64,000 bases of DNA from Sialis fuliginosa (taxonomy: Eukaryota; Arthropoda; Insecta; Megaloptera; Sialidae). The position numbers were made by a program, and so were the translations under genes. This document shows, in pieces, positions 52,694 to 63,930 of the stretch; the stretch's first letter is position 1, and every line of letters starts with the position of its first letter. The stretch spans positions 21,266,001 to 21,330,000 of the forward strand of contig OY540810.1 of NCBI GenBank assembly GCA_961205875.1, given 5' to 3'. The notes below the pieces were generated by a model. That model did no database searches and had not been told where the DNA came from. It saw only the letters and a program-made list of their open reading frames with translations.

Positions 52694-52905
52694 AGTTGCA
52701 CGCCGAGACGAGATTGTCTTAAATTTGTACGAGACAAGACAGAAAAGATATTAAATTGAGACGAGACCAAGAAAGTTTATTTATAAGTATCGTTTAGTCT
52801 GTCAGTTGTTAAATTCAAGATCGATACAAGACTTCTAATCGAAAAACGAGACGAGACGTTACTTACTTGATTCTCATCTCGTCTTGTGGTCAGACTTTAA
52901 ATTTT
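52694..52905 (+). mobile_element. GAGAC-family element
   Basis: Opens GTTGCACGCCGAGACGAGAT, the same as the copy at 22399 apart from the first bases. It contains further GAGACGAGAC words and ends CTCATCTCGTCTTGTGGTCA. It lies about 65 bases from the foldback element at 52969. Confidence 0.6.
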
Positions 52906-52968
52906 GTAGATTATTGTAATATTTGAAAAATTCAAATGAGTTAACGTAAATACAATTTGAACAAGGTA

Positions 52969-53759
52969 TATACAGGGTGGGGCATTTAAAGTGTTACAGA
53001 TTTTTATCTCAGAACTATTGTATATTTGAAAATAATGTTTGGTTGTGAGAGGGTAAAATAGAATAGTAATATTTATTCGTTATTTATCTTGGCCTTCAAG
53101 TTTTTTTTAATAGGAACCTATAGCTTTTAATTAGTAATTTGATTCTACGTGAAAAACACGAATATTTAATTAAAAGCTGTTGCTGAACAAACTAAACTAT
53201 TCAAGGTATCTAATAAAATAATTTCGAGATTTTGAACATTCAAGAATTTTTTACTCACAAATAACCGACTTTAGAGAAAAGGTACAAAATACAAAAAATA
53301 TTTATTTTGGTCTAATAAATTTATTTTTTATTTTTAAAAACATTTCGTATTTTTGTTTTTTCTTAAATAAAATAAATAGAAAAAGATTTAAAATTTAAAA
53401 AATAACTCTGCAAGTTTTATTCGACAAAATAAACATTTTTTATATCTTGTACTTTTTTCTACAGTTTATGGTTTCTGAGTAAAAAAATATTGAAAGTCAA
53501 AATCTCGAATTATTTTGTCAGATATCTTGGAAAGTTTAGGTTGTCAAAAACAGTTTTCAATGAAAGATTCGTGTTTTACTACATAAAAACTATAGGTTCT
53601 TATTTAAAAAAAATATGTTGACTTTTAAAAAACCTTGAAAGCCACGCTTAAATAAAAAATAAACTATTCGATTACCCCCTCACAACCAAACATTTTTTTC
53701 AAATATGCAATGGTTCTGAGATAAAAATCTGCAACACTTTAAATACCTCATCTTGTATA
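52969..53759. mobile_element. Foldback MITE with CAGGGTG-type ends, about 790 bp
   Basis: The left end TATACAGGGTGGGGCATTTA then AAGTGTTACAGATTTTTATC pairs with the right end, inverted TATACAAGATGAGGTATTTA then AAGTGTTGCAGATTTTTATC. Pairing continues inward (GTTTGGTTGTGAG with CTCACAACCAAAC; TATAGGTTCTTATTTA with the inverse of TAATAGGAACCTATAG). The arms are about 390 bases with several percent divergence. There is no coding frame. Flanking TA or TATA fits a mariner-type site, but the superfamily is not proven. Confidence 0.78.
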
Positions 53760-55884
53760 CACGTAACATTTGTAATTGTTGATAATATGAAATTATTAGT
53801 TATGTTTATTAGTTAATTATTAGTTAGTTATTTTAACAAGATTGCGAATTCATCCAAACAAAAAAATAACAACTATAATAATAACAATAATTTCTCAGTC
53901 GCCTGTGTAATACACAAACATAAAGCTATACATATATTTAAATTGTATAAGGTTTTAACTTATAGATTAAAATAATAATACCTACTACATTTGTATTCAT
54001 ATGTTATAAAATACACGTATAATTTCTACGAATTTTGTTAATGCTAACATCAAACAAGGCATATATTCGTTTATTTTGATTGACTTTACCAAATCAAAAT
54101 GGTGAGAGGTAGAGGAAGGGATTGCCACAAGTCTAAATTATTGGTTACATTGTATTATTACCTAATCAGATCGTAAGATGTAATTTGATGCTGTATCAAA
54201 TCTCTTAAATTATACTCGCCCGCTTAATTCATCTTTGTTAAAAAGTAAACATTTTCTGTCTCACTTCACTACCAAATACTTTAATGTTATTGTATTGTAT
54301 TAGATTACAAATATATATACAAGTATCTTTCTCTTTTGATGTTAGTGTTTTTTTTCACCTTAGATGTTTGGAAGGTAAGATATTTAATATATGAAAGCAA
54401 TAAAAATATGATGTATGTATTTGCAAAATGATTGAGCTCTGGATTACAATGTTATATTATTAGTGAATTATATTGAACACTTCTACTCTTATCTCCAGAA
54501 TTATAAATAAATTAACAACAATTTGAACAGGGTAATAATCCTGTGATATTCTTTATAGATTTGTTTAATACTAATCATGATTAATATCTCATATTCACTT
54601 TTGTTGCAACCTATGTTTTAGTACAATAAAAGTAATGAAATTGTCATATAAGTTTGACACAAAACACACTAATTTTGAAATACACATTATTATACACAAA
54701 ATTAATAAAAACAATGCGAAACATGGAAATGTTAATTCAAAACTGATGTTTTATCTATTTTATTTATTTTTATATTTTCATTTCATAAGCTTACAGCGCG
54801 TTGGGAATAAAATTCAAAGACTGAATTAAGAAATATAATGAAAACAGGAAATAAATAAATTCAGAAATTAAGGACGCTACGATTAACACGATTCGTACTA
54901 ATTCATATAAACACAGACGAAAAAACTGTAAAGAAAAAAAACTAGATGATGCCAAGCGTAAGCGGAAAGCGATTTAAAGAAAAATTAAATAAGCTTTCGT
55001 AACGCAGAAATATAAAAAACTCGATGCCGAGATTGGAATGAAAAAATGTTGAATTAATCCATTGGTAGCCCGTGCATAAGAGTAAATGAGCAATATTAAA
55101 TTATATGGAAATCTTTTTATAAACCTAATTGATAAAAATATATGAATTTGTAGAAAGTTCCTCCCCCTTTTAGGGATTCATAAGTATTAAGTGACCCCCA
55201 TCTTTCTTTCCTCACGTAAGTTTTTTATAAATTTTGTACATGTAAAATGTATGTATCTGAGAAACACAATATTATAATAATGACCGCATTAACTGTTTCG
55301 CGGTTTGTGGTTGCCGGCTATAAAATAGGTTATATATTCACAACAGTTACATTTAATGCGAGAAAATATTAATTCAAAACGTACTTTTTATCCATAAACA
55401 GTGCCGACATAATATTAACCGGAGGTAAAGGCAACTCATATTAATCCAAATACGAAAGAGTAACATTTTACAAGTATATCAAAAACCTATTAAATGCCAA
55501 AACATGTAAATAAAGCATGGGTGCTTTCTTATCTAAACTGAAATTGTCGTAAAATTAACATATTATGACAGACAGTTGCTATAAAATAACAATAAAATGC
55601 AGATCATCGTAAGCAAAACTTAACTACGGTGTTGATGTAAGTTAAAACATATCCATTCGGATAATGAATATTTATTGATCATTTAAATTGAATATTACAC
55701 GATATCGAATAAACATATGTAATTTTTAATCTTCTCGAATGGGGCTGTCGACTTAAAATGTATTATCGTTTAAATTTACGTTATATTTATTTAAAATATT
55801 ATTTATACCGTGTATAATCCTAATAAATTTGCAGCCATAAAAAACTATTTTCGTTTAGAACGTCAACAGTAATGGGATCTCTTC

Positions 55885-55924
55885 TTTTCACAAAGAATTT
55901 AATAAATAAACTTCTTTGTGAAAA
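55885..55924. other. Perfect 13-bp stem hairpin
   Basis: TTTTCACAAAGAA and its exact inverse TTCTTTGTGAAAA are separated by a 14-base AT loop. It is too short for a microRNA precursor and may be a tiny foldback remnant. Confidence 0.5.
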
Positions 55925-57084
55925 ATACAAAAAATATTTTGTTTACTGGAACTTATACATAAGCGCATGTATTCTTATAAATACAATAGCCCATATTCTT
56001 TTCCTCACGAAGTAATATTTTTTGTGCTTTGGTATAATAAGTGTGTTGGTTCTTATTATATAGTTTTAGACTTTTTCTTAATATATTTTGTCAAAATTCA
56101 TAAAAAAAGTATATTATTTATTTTTATAACTTAATAATGTAATAATATATAAATGAGATTTATGTACCTAGTTATAAACCCACTGGTAATGGCGCCTATT
56201 TATATAAATAGACTCACATAAGAATGTATTATGATAATAGTTCTTGGATTAATATAAAATAATAATACCAAACTGGTATTAGTAAAAAGTTATTAGTAAG
56301 TATACTAAGGAAGCGTTTACTAATTACACAAAGCTTGATGAGAAGGGATTCAAAGCGTTACTTACGTAAGGCTTGTTTCTAATTAATTTTATTTAAAAAC
56401 GTTAATTGAAACCAGTTTTGGCTGTTGAACTTATTGTTGCATAACAATAAAGTCAATTAAAAATGTTTAATCAATTCACTTTACTACTTTAAAAATAACC
56501 TTACGTAAGAAAAGAGATGTTCGAAAATCGTCCTAAATATAATTAGAATCAATTAAATTAATGTAACACTTAAGAACGCTACTGTATTTAATTTTTACTA
56601 CATAAACAAAATCAATATAATGTATTTAAATGTACTTACATAAAATGTACATTCACTTAAGTATATTTGATGTAAAAAGGTAATTTATAAGGCATAAAAT
56701 CATTTGATAAAATACCATTAAATTAATTTTTGGTATATCGATTTACAAATACAAGACCGAATTAAAATTTATTTATGCAAATTATAAATTAAAACGTACA
56801 TCTAATCACTTATAAGTTCAAAGAAAATAATAAATAAATAAAACAGGTAGGTACATATAAAATAGAGAATAATTTTCTTTTGATCTTGCTCGATTCATCA
56901 TTATTTTTATAGCCATCCACTCCACTGACCGTCAGAAGTGGTTTGACTGGCAGCGAAGTAATTCTGTACAGAATCTTGGGGTCCTTTTGTACGGACATAA
57001 TATAAGTTCTAAAAAAATATATCAACTGTTTGTGTATCAAAATAATTTCTAATAATGGCGAATTTAGTTCTAGAAACTAAGGAG

Positions 57085-57225
57085 TCGAAACGATATAATT
57101 TCCTGAACTGGTTTAACTCCCGTCCAAAAAGGAAGTAAAGTTCCGGTTCGGTTCTGGTTCTATTTATTTATTATTTTGGTAACCGGTTTTATGTACTCCG
57201 GACCGGTTCGAACCGTTTTTATTTT
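57085..57225. repeat. CCGGTTC-saturated patch
   Basis: Repeated CCGGTTC or GGTTC words in both orientations (TTCCGGTTCGGTTCTGGTTC; GGTAACCGGTTTT; CCGGACCGGTTCGAACCG) interrupt AT-rich DNA. This is another short element type built from a repeated word; ends were not identified. Confidence 0.5.
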
Positions 57226-57348
57226 AATTTTATGTTTTATAGGTAAAAATATGTAATGCAGTTTATTATATTTTTTCCACATTAAATAGAATTTACTATT
57301 TCTTAAATATCTCTACTTCTATAAAAGAAAGTTATATTTTTCTACACG

Positions 57349-57745
57349 TAACAGGTAAACTCGAAAACTACTGAACCGATTTTAATCAGTTTTTACCAAT
57401 ATTAGATAATTTATCAGTGCATGTTCTTAGCTATTAATATTTTATGAAAACCTAAGATTTAACAAAATCAAAAGACTACAAAAAAAACTTTATGTCATTT
57501 ATATAAAAACATAGTAGCCATTGAATAAAGAATTCAATATTTACGGTAACAGGTAAACTCGAAAACTACTGAACCGATTTTAATCAGTTTTTACCAATAT
57601 TAGATAATTTATCAGTGCATGTTCTTAGCTATTAATATTTTATGAAAACCTAAGATTTAACAAAATCAAAAGACTACAAAAAAAACTTTATGTCATTTAT
57701 ATAAAAACATAGTAGCCATTGAATAAAGAATTCAATATTTACGGT
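57349..57745. repeat. Perfect 198-bp tandem duplication
   Basis: The unit starting TAACAGGTAAACTCGAAAAC at 57349 is repeated at 57547 with the same sequence through CAATATTTACGGT at 57745, giving two copies with period 198. No difference was seen by eye. The unit includes CTGAACCGATTTTAATCAG, a phrase common in insect non-LTR-derived fragments, so the duplicated DNA is itself old repeat. Confidence 0.92.
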
Positions 57746-57904
57746 TTCAATATTTTATTAACTTAGGTGTATAATTTGTGGATATTAACCCTGGTAACAC
57801 CGGGTCCAATGCGCTTGTGTATTTAGAAATTTTTTAATGTTTTCTGAAATTATTATTATTTATAACATCTAAAAATATGTAGATATATAATATTTATTCC
57901 AATA

Positions 57905-58060
57905 AAATCAATACTAATATTATAAACGCGAAGGTGTCTCTGCCTGTTACCTTTTCACTGCTAAACCGCTGAACTAATTTTGATGAAATTTGGCAGGGAG
58001 CTTGTATCCCAAAAATGTATTAGATAAATATGTTACATTTGTACGCGTGAAGGTTGTCCT
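57905..58060 (+). mobile_element. Non-LTR-derived fragment
   Basis: The stretch ATATTATAAACGCGAAGGTG, TCTCTGCCTGTTACC, CGCTGAACTAATTTTGATGA and AATTTGGCAGGGAG follows, word for word, a repeat I associate with lepidopteran genomes. It is a decayed fragment with no open frame. It lies shortly after the 198-bp tandem duplication. Confidence 0.55.
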
Positions 58061-59333
58061 TTTTGACGTATCGACTAGGTATATCATAACAGAAATCTGT
58101 ATTACCTATCTGTATTATTTACCTAACCTAACTTGATGATGTTTTTTTCAATAACCTAAATTCTAAGCGAAAAAATTCGCATGTAACAGCTGGTAGTATT
58201 TATTTTTTATATACGTATCTATTTTACATACCCAATAATGTAATCAGAAAACTTAGTAAATAAAATGAAAAACACGAATATTAAGTAACAAGTTATGTGT
58301 TTTTCCAAATAAATAACCGCTACATTTAATTAAAAATATAATTATTTCATAACTTATACATACCCACATTTATTTGTGAAAATTAAATACATACCTAATT
58401 CGTGCAGATAAAACTGCAATTTGTTTTCTTTTTATTGTAATATTTGTCAGTGTGAGACGTCCCTGTACCGTTCTGACTTTTAATAGTAAATTATCTAGCA
58501 AGTTTAAATTCCTTTTGTAAGTAGCGGTATAAAGTCAATGTATAGATAAAGCACGGATACATTTTAATGGCATATAAAAAGCTGAGCGCAGTTTAAACAT
58601 TGTTTTTATAGCAACTGTTCAACTGGCGACAGACAAAATAAAATCAACACAGCTAATATTATTTGTTCAAATGCACGAGTTTAAGTATTGCCTAATATTC
58701 AGGTCATAATAATTAATTCACGAGTGGAACTTGAGTGTTTTATAATACCGTTTGTTTAGTAAATGGACTTCAAGTATCGTTTTAAACATATTTATCTATT
58801 CATTAAACTTGTACTTTAAAAATGGTTTGACCATTTTCCGTGATAGAAAAATTAATCAAGATTAACTTTAATAAGTATGTTTATTCACGGATTTGTTTAA
58901 CACGATTTAATATTTAATTATATAACTACACCCAAAAACTCCATTATTAATACTATTTATTTGTTGGTACGTGTTAATAGACTCTATTATTTAACTAATA
59001 GGAAACTACGAGTATACCATACCACATATTAAAAATATTGACTACACAATAATATGTAGAATAAATTTGCCTAGAAATCTAGATAATATACCTACTTTAA
59101 TTCTAGAATTATTTAAGTATTATGACGAGAAAATAAATATTAATATTAATATTATTTTTAACATACATATTTCTCGTATAAATTTAATACAGGTGCTAGA
59201 CCAAACGAAAGAATCGACAAAACTATCTCGGAATAAGTGTTAAACCAGAAAATGGCCCAAATGTAATGCCCTAATACTATCGAAATATCACAAACTATAT
59301 AAGGTAATGGCACCAATTATGGTCACTATAAGA

Positions 59334-59856
59334 GCAAGGTTTACTGATTTTGTGATTGACGTGCTTCTTTTTGGTAATTCTCATGAACTGAAGTTATTAA
59401 TAAAACAAGTAACTCTTTATTTAATCAATTTAATTACCAAAGTCCGCAAGTATAGTTTGTTTTTAAAATTATAGCCTTTTATTTTGTTTATGTTTTTTCT
59501 CCAGTAATGGATAAAGTGAAACCAGTAAGAGCACGCAGTGATGGAAACTTGTTAATGATTACAAAATGATAAGTACTACGGCACAAAAGATGTAAAGAAA
59601 GAATCATAAAATTTGAAACGATGTAAAGCAGTTGCTATGATAATATAATAATTAATAAATAAATTAATAGTTTAAATGTCTACCATTTTGACATCTACTG
59701 GCCGATTGTCATCAAATTACGCTGTAAGACAGTTAAATGTATATAGATTATAGAATATTCAGAAATGGTAGTAATCAAATATCAACAAATATTTATTCAG
59801 TACATTTAATTAAAAAATAGCCATTACTGCGGTTATATCCAAGACTGGTGTCAGTA
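59334..59856 (+). repeat. Dispersed repeat family, copy 2 of 2
   Basis: Same family and orientation as 50392-50918, about 523 bp. Both copies begin near CAAGGTTTACTG and end near TATATCCAAGACTxGTG, so those are probably the true element ends. This copy ends about 160 bases downstream, in plus-strand coordinates, of the small exon at 60018-60077, so it is intronic. Confidence 0.85.
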
Positions 59857-60017
59857 TCATGTATGTAGATAGATAAACATATCTAAAGTATACAAATATT
59901 TTTAAATTAAATAAAAAATAGGTATTATTTCCACACTAAAAAGTCAATACATTTTAAAAGATCTAATTTTTACATGATATATAGCATATATTTATTTTGA
60001 TTAAACTATAAACTCAC

Positions 60018-60077
60018 CTTGAAACAATCTGGACCTTGCAAACAAACTGACTCCCCTTCGGCTCCTTCGTTCGAAAA
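60018..60077 (-). CDS. Internal exon (first visible) of an anosmin-like membrane protein gene
   Basis: This 60-nt exon encodes 20 residues (visible residues 1-20), beginning FSNEG and ending DCFK. It is preceded by a pyrimidine-rich tract and CAG acceptor (reverse complement of 60078-60080) and followed by a GTGAGT donor at 60017-60012. Both borders are phase 0, so it joins the exon at 16569 without breaking the frame. It carries Cys12 and Cys18 of an eight-cysteine extracellular module. The sequence around VCxxxxxCxxC resembles the start of the cysteine-rich region of anosmin-1, where an NxG-containing stretch also precedes the cysteines. The start codon and signal peptide must lie in one or more upstream exons that I could not find, probably past 64000. 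The exon is real to good confidence because splice sites, phase and cysteine pattern agree. The family assignment comes from remembered family features, not a search. Confidence 0.8.
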
Positions 60078-62196
60078 CTGCAACAAATAAACAAATATAA
60101 ATACAAAATGTTCAAAATAAAATATACACAATACATGGTCAATAAATACAAGCATAACATTCTGTAACATAATGCATTTCTGCATCTATAATAGGGTCTG
60201 TATATATAAATGTAAAGCATATATGTATAATAACATGGATATACAATTGCACGATGTAATTATAAAGTGCACTAAAAACGTGACTAAATATGCCCTTTAC
60301 TTAATAAAACTGCGCACACGGGCTATTACAGCTCTTGTTCTATTAATGCACATTATTTATTTTTGTCTGGATGTATTATTAAAAGAGATTAAATAAAAAC
60401 CGTTTAAGTTTGATTATACCATCTACATACAAATATCTATATAAAGAAAGAAGTCCTGAGTGACTGACTCATCAACACCCAATCCAAACTTTTGGACGTA
60501 GAAACGTGAAATTTTAGGAGTGTAAATGATGTAAGCACCCACAAAAAAAGGATTTTCCGATGACTAAAATTGAGAAAAGGGCATTAAATCAATACATAAT
60601 GTGTTTATTATAAAGATGAATTTCAGACAAAATATTCTTCTAATAAAATAAAAAATATACACGTGTATTGCGATTTTTAAAACTCAACCCTAATAAGGGT
60701 AAAAACTGTTCTAGATTAAGTTCGCAAGCACTTTCAAATGGTGTATTAATTCTACAATAGTATCTATGGATTAGATATGGAATTTCGAGCATTATAACAC
60801 AGTTGGCGACTCTAACCGTAGAATATAATTTTCATAATATCACCACTGTTATAATACCGTTGGTGTTTATTTATCACGCGTGCACGAAACATGTCCAACA
60901 CTTCATGAAACTTCAAGGGAACTGTCAGATAGGTTTGATGCCCCATTTGAAAGTACTTGTAAGCTTGCAAATTTTGATAGATCATTTATAATACCGGATA
61001 CAACATATAAATGTTCATAAAAACTAAAACAACATGGGAGAAGCTGATAATATTATTATATATTAATTTCGAAAAAGATTAAATTATCATATTTTTTCAA
61101 CTCTGGGTATAATAACAAACTAAAACATTTTGATTAGTTTCGTAGTATCCAAGGTTGTACCGATTTGTTTAATTGATTCTTTGATTTAAATGATTTCTTT
61201 ATATATGTAGGTTAATTAAAAGTTTAGAAAATAAATATAATTTTTTTTGATGATAAGAAATAAATATTTATTTTAAATTTATATTACAAAAACAATTTCT
61301 CAGTACCTTATTAGAAAGTTTTAATTAATATTTATATAGGTATATATGAAAAAGATTAATTTAATTTTTCCAATTTTACTAAGAAAAATAAAAAAATATT
61401 TGGTTTTCATATTCTAAACTACGGTTCTATTTTATTCAGTTCGTATTTTATACCATCAATATAATATTTAACGTTTTTTAAAGACTAACAAATAATTCCA
61501 ATAAAATTTTTAAAAATGATTGAAATAAATCAGATTTTTATGCATCCCTGATAATATCCCAATATTTTCTTCGAAACAGTAAAAATAGCAACCACAGCTT
61601 CTATTGTATTTTAAAAATAGATACCCACAATACTAATTACAATCGATAAAGTCCAAAGTAAACATAGATTTAACTTTAAAACAAATGTGAAATTAAAGCT
61701 TTTTATTATATTTATTCGAGTATGGGAGAACAAATATCTTCCGATATTTTATCGAAACTATCTTTTTCTTTATACACGACTACCAATCGATACATTTGTC
61801 AAACTGACAGCCCCTTCCTTAATTGCCTAGATTTCCTTACAACGCGGATTGAAACTCGACAAAGAACACATAAAACATTTATTTATCTTGCTTTATTTGT
61901 TCCCGAGAGTTGTACAAGTGAACATAACATATGCCATATGTTATAATTACTGAGATCACGTAATAGGTAATTTAATCAGATGATGATGATCTATAAACAG
62001 AAAGGTTCTTCACAATATTTTATTAAATTGAATAATACTATTTTATTATATATTTTCTACGCTTACATATTTCCAATTGACCTTGTTCGGAACTGAAGTT
62101 AAACTTACGTCCGGTATTATAAAGAATTTATTATAGTCTAAATCAAAAGCATACTTAACACTTTCTGTGAGGTGTCATTATGAATTTCATTTGGTT

Positions 62197-62299
62197 TAGG
62201 GCTGCACACTGAGATCATTTTGGTTTAAACTAAACTGGACGAGACTCTCACAATCAGTTTTAAAATTTGAGACCTGACACTCATCTCGGATCAACCCTA
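62197..62299 (+). mobile_element. Short TAGGG-bounded member of the GAGAC family
   Basis: Left end TAGGGCTGCACACTGAGATC; right end, inverted, TAGGGTTGATCCGAGATG. These give a 103-bp element with matching imperfect termini. GACGAGACTCTC and TTTGAGACCTG lie inside. The 8-mers outside do not match, so no target duplication is visible. Confidence 0.55.
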
Positions 62300-63095
62300 A
62301 TCTGAATTTTAAAGCATACTTCTGTAATAATGTAAAACTGCTATTCTTTCTCACTGATTTCTAATTCAATTAATAAATACCATATAATTGTTATTTAAAT
62401 GTAATATTCTTCAAAAAGCGTTTGGTTAGGTCATTTTTTTTAATATCGAGCAAGCAATAATATACCAATTTGAATCTAACGAATTAGATTTGCATCTATG
62501 AACACCCTTAATATATAATAAATAATGTATTATACATGCACCACATATGTAAACAGTAGAAGATAATTAATCAAATATAATGACCTGCATCCGTTAGGAT
62601 AAAATATTAAAACAAAAACAACAATCAAAAGAACAAAACAGCAGGCTAATGAAAAGTTCAAATTTAATATTTTACGTTATCGACTATTCAAAGCTGCTGG
62701 CATACAATATCTCAAAATAAATAATAGTAAACAATTAATTACATTTTATATACACTCGGGTATTTAATTTATGCCTACAAGCAAAGAGATATAAATTAGC
62801 CATGTTATGGAAATAAAATATAATATTCGCATGTATCGATAGATCATCGAAGGAAATGCCATTAGAATATTGTCATACTGTATGAAATATATTCTTATAG
62901 TACGTGCATTTGTACATATGTATTTACAGTGGTGTCTTATCAAGGTACGTACATCAGTAATAAAATAACTTATACAAAATTATGTAAAAATGTGACTGAC
63001 TATCTATTTTTGCATAAATATTCTACCATACTTAAAATTGGATAGTAGGTGTGGTAAATAGTAAATACGCATTCTTATTGAATAAAGAATAAAAA

Positions 63096-63795
63096 TGTGA
63101 CAAGTGCGAGTCGCGCATCGCATACTTGCTGTCCCGTACTATATAGTTTTCAATTTATTCGATTATGTAAATTTAATTTAATTTTATAAAACTTAAGAAC
63201 CACGAGTGGCTCCGTAAGTCATGGCCCCCAGACTAAAATTTTCGGCGGGCCCCTTATGGCTAAGAAATCTGATTTTTTTTATGACGATCAAATAAAAAAA
63301 TGTTGACTCGCCACGCCGCCCCCACACCCTTAAAACCTCAGGTAAGAGCCCTGCCAGCCTCCCCTTTTGTTGGGGCTATACCGAAAGTACTATTAGAATA
63401 TATTTCTTCAACAGTTTTGAATTATTTTTGAAAAATTACGTTAGTGCCGCTAGTTTTGTTTTGATCTCATTATATATTATCAATTTTTTTAGTTGTTTTT
63501 TTATCATTTATATGGGCTGAAGATAAAATATTTTTACATTTTTTTGAAAATTTGTCAAACGAAGATTTTAATTAGAACAAAACGTTTACATATTTAAATC
63601 CCTTAATTACATTTGCTCCCCTCAAAAGCGCAGTTTTATTTTTATAACTCAAGTGTATTAACGGTCCACCATTTATTATAATTATACCGTTCAGCTTTCT
63701 ACGGTACAGTAACTAGAAGACTGTGGCAGACAGACGCAGTGTTGATTCCATTGGAGTTTATTTTTCCTATTTCGGTACGGAACACTAAAAATAAA
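63096..63795 (+). mobile_element. Near full-length copy of the '...GGAACACTAA' repeat
   Basis: It begins GACAAGTGCGAGTCGCGCAT and ends TTTCGGTACGGAACACTAAA with a short A-rich tail. Both ends fit a very abundant lepidopteran repeat (AAGTGCGAGTC... to ...TACGGAACCCTAAAAA). The interior has AAATTTGTCAAACGAAGATT and GGCAGACAGACGCAG. A stretch near 63221-63265 (GGCCCCCAGACTAAAATTTT...GGCGGGCCCC) is probably another element nested inside. There is no coding frame. Confidence 0.65.
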
Positions 63796-63814
63796 AAATA
63801 TACTCGAGTGGAAA

Positions 63815-63930
63815 TTTTCATCCGAATTGGATCCGGTAAGCCTAAATAGGGATCCGGTCTGAATCAGGCCAGGAGGATGAGTTTGGTAACGCTTGGCTAT
63901 ATCAGGATCGGATCCGACAAACCTTATACG
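63815..63930. repeat. GGATCCGG-rich patch
   Basis: GGATCCGG occurs at about 63829 and 63851, and GGATCGGATCCG at about 63905, with ATCCGAATTGGATCC at the left. This is a word-repeat patch of the same style as 42732-42845. Its right end may lie beyond the window. Confidence 0.45.

Larger units (their letters stand above)
16570..60017 (-). other. Intron 1 (visible numbering) of the anosmin-like gene, 43.4 kb
   Basis: The intron is defined by a GTGAGT donor at 60017-60012 and an acceptor CAG at 16572-16570, joining Lys20 to Cys21 in phase 0. Almost all of it is AT-rich sequence with scattered repeats, listed separately. Short open frames here, such as 19232-19564 (110 codons), are about as long as chance allows in such AT-rich DNA. 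Stretches in which I see nothing specific include about 18900-22390, 27030-29100, 30250-32050, 37990-39900, 43400-47490, 48990-50390, 53770-57080 and 58070-59330. An alternative exon in this space would need phase 0 at both ends to preserve the frame. Confidence 0.75.

Noticed and set aside
62065-62168. Possible upstream exon of the anosmin-like gene on the minus strand (YAFDLDYNKFFIIPD... with donors GTAAGT or GTAAGC)
   Set aside because: It lacks the cysteines expected before residue 1, has a weak acceptor and mismatched start phase, and no signal peptide. Probably chance.
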